From positions 1 through 7,378 of the forward strand of contig DATBIS010000144.1 in assembly GCA_036556805.1 (NCBI GenBank): a stretch of 7,378 nt of DNA, given 5' to 3'. Positions 1 through 4,873 of the stretch are shown here, piece by piece; the first letter of the stretch is position 1, and each line of letters opens with the position of its first letter. The notes under the pieces were generated by a model. It ran no database searches and had not been told where the DNA came from. It saw nothing but the letters and a program-made list of their open reading frames with translations. Both the position numbers and the translations under genes were made by a program. This DNA is from DATBIS01 sp036556805. GTDB lineage: Bacteria > Actinomycetota > UBA4738 > HRBIN12.

Positions 1-557
1 ACCGCGATCACCATCGCGTTGCGGGGGCCCACCTTCGAGAACGAACCGGGGCCTCGTGGCGGCCGCCACCGCATCCCGAGGATCAGCTCCTCGGGGGCGA
101 GCGACGTGCGCTTGGGTCCGGTGAGGAACGTGTTCCACGGCAGCGATCGCGAACCCCCTCCGGCCGAGCCCACGACGACCTCCGCGTCGTAGGCGGCGAG
201 GACGGGGAGCGCGTCGCCCGCCGGCGACGCGGTGCCCAGGTTGCCGCCCACGGTGCCGCGGTTGCGGATCTGCGGCGAACCCACCGAGCGCGAGGCCTGG
301 ACGAGCGCCACGTGGTCGGCGAGCTCGCGCATGACTCGCGTGTAGGAAACACCGGCACCGAGGAAGACGTGCCCGTCCTGACGCTCCCACCGGTCCAGCT
401 CGTCGACGCGGGAGAGGTCCAGGATGGCCTCGGGGCGCTCGCCCTCGACGTTCAGGCGCACCATCACGTCGGTGCCTCCACGAATGGGCAGCGCCTCGGG
501 ATGGGCCGCCTTCAGCGCGAGCGCTTCCTCGAGCGATTCCGGTAGGAGGACCTCCAT
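1..557 (-). CDS. FAD-binding (medium) subunit of a molybdenum hydroxylase, CoxM/xanthine dehydrogenase type, 3' end outside window
   Basis: The 185 visible residues match the N-terminal FAD-binding region of the medium subunit of xanthine/CO dehydrogenase-type molybdenum hydroxylases. In that family this subunit passes electrons from the 2Fe-2S subunit to FAD and works in the cytoplasm with a large Mo-cofactor subunit. Two diagnostic FAD-binding segments are visible: IRGGTD at residues 25-30, and GSPQIRNRGTVGGNLGTASP starting at residue 93, followed by GDALPVLAA. Full family members are about 270-300 residues, so roughly a third is missing past the left edge. The ATG at 557 is well constrained, because an in-frame TAG lies only five codons upstream (570-572). 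No strong Shine-Dalgarno is present. The gene lies 34 nt behind an SRPBCC gene on the same strand and probably shares its transcript. The large and iron-sulfur subunits are not in the window and would be expected further left. The substrate (CO, purine, nicotinate or aldehyde) cannot be told from this fragment. Confidence 0.9.
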   Translation of the reverse strand, partial: MEVLLPESLEEALALKAAHPEALPIRGGTDVMVRLNVEGERPEAILDLSRVDELDRWERQDGHVFLGAGVSYTRVMRELADHVALVQASRSVGSPQIRNRGTVGGNLGTASPAGDALPVLAAYDAEVVVGSAGGGSRSLPWNTFLTGPKRTSLAPEELILGMRWRPPRGPGSFSKVGPRNAMVIA

Positions 558-591
558 CGCGCCTGAAGGCTACCCCGCTCCCGGCGTCGCT

Positions 592-1032
592 TCAGCCGGC
601 CTCCAGGATCGACCTGAGCGTCTCGAGGTCACGCGAGATCGACCGCTGCACCTGCCGGCGCATGACCGGTCCCGCCACGCGGTAGATCGCGCCGGGATCC
701 CCTTCGACGCGGATCCGCGCACGCGTGCTTCCGCCGTTCGCGTCGCCGAAGGAGTACGTCACCCGCATCGGGAACGGGCTCTTCACCGAGCGCATCTCGA
801 GCCGGTCGTCGGGTTCCAACCGTTCGACCTCGTTCACATACTCGATCCGCTTGCCGAGGAACGTGGCCACGCGCCGAACGCGAGAGCCGACTCGGATCGG
901 CGGATCACCCTCGAGCTCCGACTCGGAGATCCCGCCGATCCAGATCGGATCGTTGCGATGGTCGAAGACGTAGGCCGCGACGACGGCACGTGGTTGCGCG
1001 ATCGTCGTTTCGGCCGAGACGTCGAGCTTCAC
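592..1032 (-). CDS. SRPBCC family protein (polyketide cyclase/dehydrase-like)
   Basis: This 146-residue protein has the layout of the SRPBCC (START/Bet v1-like) superfamily, which forms a deep hydrophobic ligand pocket. It opens with a beta strand (KLDVSAETTIAQP), then a helix with FDHRNDPIWIGG where the family often has a D-x-x-x-x-x-W segment. A run of beta strands follows (RVGSRVRRVATFLGKRIEY, RLEMRSVKSPFPMRVTYSF), and it closes with a long amphipathic helix (VMRRQVQRSISRDLETLRSIL). No signal peptide or membrane segment is visible. The start is GTG at 1032, which overlaps the upstream SRPBCC stop as GTGA; no ATG occurs in frame near the N-terminus, so translational coupling is likely. The reading frame stays open to 1251, but that extension lies inside the upstream gene and is low-complexity Arg-rich sequence. 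CoxG, an SRPBCC protein of CO dehydrogenase clusters, is a tempting comparison given the neighbour, but the C-terminal membrane anchor is absent. Ligand unknown. Confidence 0.82.
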   Translation of the reverse strand: MKLDVSAETTIAQPRAVVAAYVFDHRNDPIWIGGISESELEGDPPIRVGSRVRRVATFLGKRIEYVNEVERLEPDDRLEMRSVKSPFPMRVTYSFGDANGGSTRARIRVEGDPGAIYRVAGPVMRRQVQRSISRDLETLRSILEAG

Positions 1033-1460
1033 GTCAGGGCGGGGTTCGGCTTCCCCCCGGACTCCACGACCTCCTTGAGCCGGGACAGGATCGTGGCCCA
1101 CGTGAGGGCGATACTGCCGAACTCGTACTCGGGCTGCTCGACGGGGAAGCCCGTGTGGCGGAAGACGACCTTCGTGCCGTGCTCGCTCGGCTCGAGCGAC
1201 CACGTCACGCGCGTGCCTTCCCAGAACGGGAAGCCGCCCGGGCAGTCCCACGCGACCTCGGTCGGCGCGGCCAAGCGCGCAACGCGCATCGGTAGCCGAA
1301 CCGGCGCACCGGAGAACCCGAAGGAGAGCTCGCCGCCCTCGGCCTCGTCGCCCTGCACGTCGGGCGTCCAGAAGGCCGCGAGCCCCGATTTCGTCGCGAT
1401 CGTGTCGAAGACCGTCTTGGGCTCGCCGTGGATCTCGACACCGAGGACGATGTCACTCAT
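1029..1460 (-). CDS. SRPBCC domain protein, AHSA1-like
   Basis: This 143-residue protein resembles the AHSA1 (activator of Hsp90 ATPase homologue 1) branch of the SRPBCC superfamily. Visible hallmarks are an N-terminal strand (IVLGVEIHGEPKTVFDTIAT), an early GLAAFWTPDV segment, a core EVAWDCPGG strand, the WEGTRVTWSLEP strand, KVVFRHTGFP near residue 100, and a C-terminal helix (ALTWATILSRLKEVVE). The FRHTGFP strand is typical of this branch and has a counterpart, LRHTGLP, in the SRPBCC protein at 1835-2284. Bacterial AHSA1-like proteins mostly have no proven ligand and are annotated by fold. The ATG at 1460 is supported by AGGAGG at 1466-1471, 5 nt upstream, and by a good promoter just above it. 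It is the first gene of a minus-strand unit and overlaps the next gene by 4 nt. Being divergent from an ArsR gene, it is a likely regulatory target of that protein (inference). Confidence 0.85.
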   Translation of the reverse strand: MSDIVLGVEIHGEPKTVFDTIATKSGLAAFWTPDVQGDEAEGGELSFGFSGAPVRLPMRVARLAAPTEVAWDCPGGFPFWEGTRVTWSLEPSEHGTKVVFRHTGFPVEQPEYEFGSIALTWATILSRLKEVVESGGKPNPALT

Positions 1461-1465
1461 CTGCT

Positions 1466-1471
1466 CCTCCT
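1466..1471 (-). promoter_or_regulatory. Shine-Dalgarno of the AHSA1-like SRPBCC gene
   Basis: AGGAGG on the minus strand, 5 nt before the ATG at 1460. It is one of the best ribosome-binding sites in the window and fixes this start. Confidence 0.8.
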
Positions 1472-1488
1472 GCTTCGTGGACGTGGCT

Positions 1489-1517
1489 ATTTAAGACACT
1501 CCTAAAGCTCCTGTCAA
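1489..1517 (-). promoter_or_regulatory. Sigma70-type promoter of the minus-strand SRPBCC/flavoprotein unit
   Basis: The minus strand carries a perfect -35 box TTGACA (1517-1512), a 17-nt spacer, and TTAAAT (1494-1489), which matches 4 of 6 bases of the -10 consensus. Transcription would begin near 1482, giving a leader of about 22 nt that contains the AGGAGG and the ATG at 1460. Position, spacing and the fit to the downstream gene make this a convincing call from sequence alone. The spacer is bounded by an inverted repeat listed separately. Confidence 0.65.
1495..1515. promoter_or_regulatory. Candidate operator (inverted repeat GACA-N13-TGTC) for the ArsR-type regulator
   Basis: GACA at 1495-1498 and TGTC at 1512-1515 form an inverted repeat 21 bp long. 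On the minus strand it begins inside the -35 box and ends immediately before the -10 box. Two CTCCT direct repeats 9 nt apart (1499-1503 and 1508-1512) lie between the arms. ArsR-family repressors commonly bind dyads that cover the -35/-10 spacer of their own or a divergent promoter, so position supports the idea. The arms are only 4 bp, so chance is a real alternative. Confidence 0.3.
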
Positions 1518-1526
1518 CCTGAAGAA

Positions 1527-1532
1527 TATGCT
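1527..1532 (+). promoter_or_regulatory. Possible -10 box of the arsR-type gene
   Basis: TATGCT lies 12 nt before the GTG at 1545. No convincing -35 is found at the right distance. If used, transcription would start roughly 5 nt before the start codon, which fits the lack of a Shine-Dalgarno. Weak call. Confidence 0.25.
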
Positions 1533-1544
1533 TAACTACGCAGC

Positions 1545-1838
1545 GTGCAGGCCGTGCTGAACGCGATCTCGAGCCCGCGGCGGCGGGAGATCCTCCGACT
1601 CGTCTGGGATCGGGAGCTCTCCGCCGGAGCGATCGCGGCTCGCTTCGACGTGAGCTGGCCGGCGATCTCGCAGAACCTTGCGGTGCTCCGCAGGGCCGGG
1701 CTCGTCATCGAGCGCCGGGACGCGAACCGACGCTACTACCGCGCCGAGCCCCGAGCCCTCGGTTCGCTGAAGACCGCACTCGAGGAGATGTGGGCCCAGG
1801 ATCTCGACCAGCTTCGCCGAGTCGTGGAGAAAGGATGA
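1545..1838 (+). CDS. ArsR family winged helix-turn-helix regulator
   Basis: This 97-residue protein has the single-domain ArsR/SmtB layout and normal length. Residues 1-25 are the leading helices (AISSPRRREILRLVWDRELS). The helix-turn-helix spans roughly 26-52, with the probable recognition helix SWPAISQNLAVLRRAGLV. The wing is IERRDANRRYYRAEP (about 55-69), and a C-terminal dimerisation helix ends the protein. The metal-binding ELCVCDL motif of ArsR/SmtB is replaced by ELSAGAIAARF with no cysteine, so metal sensing is unlikely. It belongs with the ArsR proteins that are paired with SRPBCC partners. The start is GTG at 1545, since an in-frame TAA lies at 1533-1535. No usable Shine-Dalgarno is present. 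A -10-like TATGCT at 1527-1532 would put the transcript start a few nt before the GTG, suggesting a leaderless or very short-leader mRNA. The stop overlaps the next start (ATGA), so the two genes are translationally coupled. It probably acts as a dimeric repressor at the divergent gap (inference). Confidence 0.9.
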   Translation: MQAVLNAISSPRRREILRLVWDRELSAGAIAARFDVSWPAISQNLAVLRRAGLVIERRDANRRYYRAEPRALGSLKTALEEMWAQDLDQLRRVVEKG

Positions 1839-2284
1839 GCGCGAACGTCGTCGAGCTCGAGCTCCGGTTGGGAGCGCCGCCCGATGAGGTCTTTCTCTAT
1901 CTCACGGACCCGGAGCGGTACGTGCGCTGGCAGGGCGTGAAGGCGGAGCTCGACCCACGACCCGGCGGCGTGTTCAAGGTATGGATGGACGCGAACGCGG
2001 TGGCTCGCGGGGAGTACGTCGCCGTGGAGCCGCCGCACCGCGTGGTCTTCACCTGGGGATGGGAGGGCGACGAAGCCGTGCCGCCCGGGTCGACCACGGT
2101 CGAGCTCACGCTCGTTCCCGACGGCGACGGCACCGTCCTGTCGCTCCGCCACACGGGGCTGCCCGACGGGAAGGCGGCCGCCATGCACGAGGAGGGCTGG
2201 CGCTTCTTCACCGACCGGCTCGCCATCGCCGTGCGAGGCGAGGATCCCGGGGCGATGCCTGCCGAGCCTCCGGCGACGACGTAG
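1835..2284 (+). CDS. SRPBCC domain protein (AHSA1-like) coupled to the ArsR regulator
   Basis: This 149-residue protein is a second AHSA1-type SRPBCC member. The sequence shows the first strand (VVELELRLGAPPDEVFLYLT), the D-P-E-R-Y-V-R-W segment near residues 25-32, GGVFKVWMD, then GEYVAVEPPHRVVFTWGWEG, followed by STTVELTLVPDGDGTVLSL and RHTGLP. The C-terminal HEEGWRFFTDRLAIAV helix matches the usual ending of this branch. The last 15 or so residues are a Pro/Ala-rich tail. The start is ATG at 1835, which shares bases with the upstream TGA (ATGA) and has GGAG at 1826-1829. An in-frame ATG at 1790 lies inside the ArsR gene and adds 15 residues unlike the family. ArsR-SRPBCC gene pairs are a recurrent arrangement in Actinomycetota and other bacteria; the SRPBCC protein may bind the ligand linked to the regulation, but this is not proven. 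No signal peptide or membrane segment. Confidence 0.88.
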   Translation: MSANVVELELRLGAPPDEVFLYLTDPERYVRWQGVKAELDPRPGGVFKVWMDANAVARGEYVAVEPPHRVVFTWGWEGDEAVPPGSTTVELTLVPDGDGTVLSLRHTGLPDGKAAAMHEEGWRFFTDRLAIAVRGEDPGAMPAEPPATT

Positions 2285-2409
2285 CGACGAAGCAAGCCGA
2301 TGCCATCCGTGCTTGCGGACCGGCCCGCCCTCGACCTCGCTCGGCCGTGACGGCAGGAAGAAGCATCTGAATGACGCGTCGTTCCCTCGTCGTGGTGATG
2401 CTCACGCCA
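2285..2409. other. Convergent intergenic region; possible weak hairpin terminator
   Basis: This 125-bp gap separates the ends of two converging genes. GCAAGC (2292-2297) and GCTTGC (2311-2316) form a perfect 6-bp stem with a 13-nt loop just after the stop at 2284; the loop also contains the short dyad GAT-gcc-ATC. There is no T-tract on either strand, so a classical intrinsic terminator is not supported. An 8-bp palindrome GACGCGTC lies further right, and CGTGA...AGCATC / GATGCT-CACG can pair with a bulge over a long loop. No coding sequence is supported here. Confidence 0.3.
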
Positions 2410-3912
2410 TCAGCCGAGCCAGCGTCGTAACCCGTCCTTCCGAGCCGACTTCCAGGATCGCGGCCACCGTGCCCTCGCCCGATCACGAGCGTCCCGCTCG
2501 AGTCCGGCCATCACCCCCGCGACGAACGCGGGCTCGCCCGCGAGGCGAGCGTCCGACCGCGCGATCGAGCGCAGCCGCTCCTCCGCCACCACCGTGTCCT
2601 GGAGCTCGCCGAGCACGTCCTGGACCTCTGCGAGCCGCTTCGCGAATCGTTCCGAGGGACTCCCGAACACCCCGGTTCCCAGCTCGGCGGCGTACCGGGC
2701 TCGCTTCGCCCGCTTCCGGATCTCGTGGAGCTCCGCGTCGGCGGGGTCGTCCCCGAGCTTCTTCACGGCGGATGCGGTTCGCCGCCAGGCCTTGCGAACG
2801 AGCCTCTGCATCGCCGGGCGCGCTCGACCGCGAACGCCGTCCCGCAGGCCCGGACGGCGCGCGGCGTTCGCGAGGTCGTCGAGCAGGTCGAGGTAGCGAG
2901 GGGAATCGAGTCCCTCGATGAGCTCGCGACGGCGACGGCGCCGCTCGTTTCGCAGCGCGCCCGTGATCGCCGTTGCCGCTCGGCGGTCGGCCGCCGGCAG
3001 TCCGCGCGCGAGCTCCTCGACACGACCCACGAGCACGTCGAGGTCGCGGACGGTTCCCAGCAACCCACCCAACCATTGCAGCTCCTCTCGCAGCCGCTGC
3101 GGGGATGCACCCAGAAGAGGCTCGAGCGTCTTGAGATCCGATCGGAGGCGACGCGTCGCCACCCGCGCCCGATGGACGGCCTCTTCGTCGTCGCCGATCC
3201 GCACCCACGGATCCTGCTGCAGCAATCGGTCGTAGCCGCTCGCGATCGCGAACCGCACGAGCGCGTCGACCGACGACCGGGGCCTCAACGGGCTCGGCAC
3301 CACCTCGGGCTCGAACCGCCCACCGAGGACGGTCTCCAGCTTCGAGGACGCCGTGCGCGTGGCCCCGCGTTCGACGAGCAGCCGTTCGACCCTCTCCAGG
3401 AGGCGTTCCGAGCCCGGCCGCTTGATCTCGATTTCGATCTGCCGGAACTCGAGGCTGGGGACGCCGTCCGCCGCAGCGCTCACTCGGTCGTCGCTCAACT
3501 CCACCGACGCGCCGCCCTCGGCTTCGAGCGTTGCCACGCGTCGCTCGGTCTCGAGCGTCGCGACGGGCGTCAGCCGCTCGCGTCCCACGATGCCGGCGGT
3601 GAGCCTCGTGAGCTCGACCGGGGGTCGCGCCGTCGACCCGAGATGCGTGATCTCCCGTCGATCGATCACGCCGCGCGTATCGGTCGAATCCGGAGGAACG
3701 CCGAGCTTCAGCGTCCATCCGTCCTCGGACCCGTCCGACGCCTGCCGGTGGCGGAGAGTGTGGCCCCGGCGAAGAAGCCGTCGGTTCGCCGTATCCCAGT
3801 AGGTCGCGACGAGCTTCACGGACGAGGACGACGCCGCGATACCGTCGAACGTCGGCAGCTCGAAATCGCCCGACACCAGGAACTTCGACTCGCGCTCCAT
3901 GCCTTCGGCCAT
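2410..3912 (-). CDS. CYTH-CHAD domain fusion protein
   Basis: This 500-residue cytoplasmic-looking protein has an N-terminal CYTH domain (about residues 5-200) and a C-terminal CHAD domain (about 215-495). CYTH hallmarks: the ExExK motif as E-R-E-S-K (6-10), YWDTANRRLLRRGHTLRHR (38-56), WTLKL (66-70), DRREI (84-88), FRQIEIEIK (156-164) and the late SKLE (190-193). CYTH domains form a beta tunnel that binds triphosphate groups with Arg/Lys/Glu and a divalent metal. CHAD is shown by AVHRARVATRRLRS near 245-258 and ELHEIRKRAKRARYAAEL later, both with the conserved His and basic helices; CHAD helical bundles bind polyphosphate in characterised cases. A role in tripolyphosphate or polyphosphate hydrolysis or binding is likely but not settled. 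The ATG at 3912 has GGAGG at 3917-3921 (4 nt spacing); ATG 3900 just before E-R-E-S-K is possible. The frame stays open to 4200, but that stretch crosses the divergent PAP2 gene. It is divergent from the lipid-phosphate cluster. Confidence 0.92.
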   Translation of the reverse strand: MAEGMERESKFLVSGDFELPTFDGIAASSSSVKLVATYWDTANRRLLRRGHTLRHRQASDGSEDGWTLKLGVPPDSTDTRGVIDRREITHLGSTARPPVELTRLTAGIVGRERLTPVATLETERRVATLEAEGGASVELSDDRVSAAADGVPSLEFRQIEIEIKRPGSERLLERVERLLVERGATRTASSKLETVLGGRFEPEVVPSPLRPRSSVDALVRFAIASGYDRLLQQDPWVRIGDDEEAVHRARVATRRLRSDLKTLEPLLGASPQRLREELQWLGGLLGTVRDLDVLVGRVEELARGLPAADRRAATAITGALRNERRRRRRELIEGLDSPRYLDLLDDLANAARRPGLRDGVRGRARPAMQRLVRKAWRRTASAVKKLGDDPADAELHEIRKRAKRARYAAELGTGVFGSPSERFAKRLAEVQDVLGELQDTVVAEERLRSIARSDARLAGEPAFVAGVMAGLERDARDRARARWPRSWKSARKDGLRRWLG

Positions 3913-3930
3913 CTCGCCTCCGCGCGCGTA

Positions 3931-3992
3931 CCGTACCCGTGGGAGGTCGATCCATGCAGCGCATGCGTGCCGGACAACGTTCCTGGGTACGG
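3931..3992 (+). promoter_or_regulatory. Inverted repeat CCGTACCC...GGGTACGG spanning the PAP2 leader
   Basis: CCGTACCC at 3931-3938 and GGGTACGG at 3985-3992 are a perfect 8-bp inverted repeat with 46 nt between them. The left arm sits just before the GGGAGG ribosome-binding site of a 16-codon ORF. The right arm lies 8 nt before the GTG start of the PAP2 gene and overlaps the only SD-like bases there (GGGG, 3991-3994). If both arms are transcribed, the RNA could mask the PAP2 start until a ribosome translates the leader ORF. It could instead be a DNA operator in the divergent gap, or chance. The transcript start is unknown; no convincing promoter is seen. Confidence 0.35.
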
Positions 3993-4004
3993 GGCCTATC
4001 GTGA
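3954..4004 (+). CDS. Putative 16-codon leader ORF upstream of the PAP2 gene
   Basis: The ORF reads MQRMRAGQRSWVRGLS and stops at TGA 4002-4004, which overlaps the PAP2 GTG at 4001 (GTGA). It has the best Shine-Dalgarno on the plus strand, GGGAGG at 3941-3946, with a 7-nt spacing. The peptide is short and basic (four Arg) and resembles no family I know. It may serve only to couple translation into the PAP2 gene. An alternative is that it is the real N-terminus of the PAP2 protein: one extra base in the GGGG run at 3991-3994 would fuse it in frame, placing a positively charged n-region directly before the first membrane segment. I cannot choose between these from one sequence. Confidence 0.35.
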   Translation: MQRMRAGQRSWVRGLS

Positions 4005-4873
4005 TCGCCCTCGTCCTCACGTTCGTGGTGAGCGCCGTGGCCGGGACGCTCGCGGCGGCGGGCGTGCGCCGCTGGCCGCAAGCCGACCCCGCACGATCGG
4101 CCTCACGGGCCGTTGAGGGCAAGCTGGAGCGACGGCAGCGGGTCCGGCACTTCTTGCGCTCTCGCCTCGACCCCGGCGCAACGACGGGATTGGCGCTCAC
4201 GGCGGCCCTGATCGCGGTGGTGGTGGCCGGCGTGGTGCTCGGCGTCGGCGCCTACATGATCCGGACGAGCACCGGGGTCGTCGACTTCGACACGGCCGTC
4301 GCGCGATGGGCGGCGATCCACGTGGAAGGCGTTGCCTTCGAGGGTCTTCGGTTCCTCACCGTTCTCGGTTCGACGCCGTTCGTCATCGCGGCGAGCCTGG
4401 CCTGCGCTCTCTACGGATGGAGGCAGCGGCCGGGCATCTCGATCCCGCTCTTCTTCACGCTCGTCGTCGGAGGTCAGTTCCTGATGTCGAACCTGATCAA
4501 GTTCACGGTCGACCGCGTGCGGCCCGACCTCGGTCACTTCGGTGCGCTGGGGACGCCGTCGTTCCCGAGCGGGCACTCGACCGCCGCCGCGGCCACGTTC
4601 GCAGCGCTCGCGCTCGTCCTGGGACGCAAGAAATCGCCGGCGATCCGCTCGATGCTCGGCGGCGTCGCCGTCGCGCTCGCGGTCGCGGTGGCATGCTCGC
4701 GAGCGCTGCTCGGCGTCCACTGGTTCTCCGACGTCGCGGCGGGGCTCGTGCTCGGATGGACCTGGTTCGCGATTATCGCGGTGGCCTTCGGCGGGCGCCT
4801 GCTCTTCTACGCCGCGCCGGTCAGGGAGGCGGCCTCTCCCACGCCGTCGCACGCCGTGCGGTCGGCCGGGTGA
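4001..4873 (+). CDS. PAP2 family phosphatase, integral membrane
   Basis: This 290-residue membrane protein carries all three motifs of the PAP2 (type 2 phosphatidic acid phosphatase) superfamily. Motif 1 is KFTVDRVRP (167-175), motif 2 PSGH (189-192), and motif 3 SRALLGVHWFSD (233-244), with His192, His240 and Asp244 as the expected catalytic residues. Members remove phosphate from lipid phosphates such as phosphatidic acid or undecaprenyl pyrophosphate, usually on the outer membrane face. Hydrophobic segments lie near 1-20, 62-84, 118-140, 148-166, 195-208, 218-234 and 243-265. The first segment plus a basic linker (about 22-60) precedes the usual six-helix core. The start is taken as GTG 4001: it overlaps the leader ORF stop and avoids overlap with the divergent CYTH gene. 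The frame stays open to an ATG at 3899, but that start has no Shine-Dalgarno and lies inside the CYTH gene. A frameshift-joined start at 3954 is a real alternative. The PLD gene follows with a 4-nt overlap. Confidence 0.88.
   Translation: MIALVLTFVVSAVAGTLAAAGVRRWPQADPARSASRAVEGKLERRQRVRHFLRSRLDPGATTGLALTAALIAVVVAGVVLGVGAYMIRTSTGVVDFDTAVARWAAIHVEGVAFEGLRFLTVLGSTPFVIAASLACALYGWRQRPGISIPLFFTLVVGGQFLMSNLIKFTVDRVRPDLGHFGALGTPSFPSGHSTAAAATFAALALVLGRKKSPAIRSMLGGVAVALAVAVACSRALLGVHWFSDVAAGLVLGWTWFAIIAVAFGGRLLFYAAPVREAASPTPSHAVRSAG

Noticed and set aside
592..1032. CoxG (CO dehydrogenase-associated SRPBCC protein)
   Set aside because: The fold and neighbourhood fit, but there is no C-terminal membrane anchor and the substrate of the neighbouring enzyme is unknown, so the symbol is not justified.
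424..1494. Long plus-strand open frame (356 codons) opposite the SRPBCC and flavoprotein genes
   Set aside because: It runs antisense to genes with clear family motifs, has Arg/Pro/Ser-rich composition typical of GC-rich shadow frames, and matches no known domain.
2292..2316. Intrinsic terminator after the SRPBCC gene
   Set aside because: The 6-bp stem has a 13-nt loop and no T-tract, so it is noted only as a weak hairpin.
2725..4116. Plus-strand open frame (463 codons) opposite the CYTH-CHAD gene, and a minus-strand frame at 2483-4081
   Set aside because: Both are alternative frames of the well-supported CYTH-CHAD gene, with low-complexity Arg-rich translation and no family features.
3913..4200. 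N-terminal extension of the CYTH-CHAD protein to an ATG at 4200
   Set aside because: It would overlap the divergent PAP2 gene by about 200 nt, adds 96 residues outside the family, and the ExExK motif sits right after the start at 3912.
4306..4869. N-terminal extension of the PLD protein to an ATG at 4306
   Set aside because: It lies wholly inside the PAP2 gene in another frame, is Arg-rich and lacks PLD features; the GTGA overlap at 4870 gives a normal-length protein.
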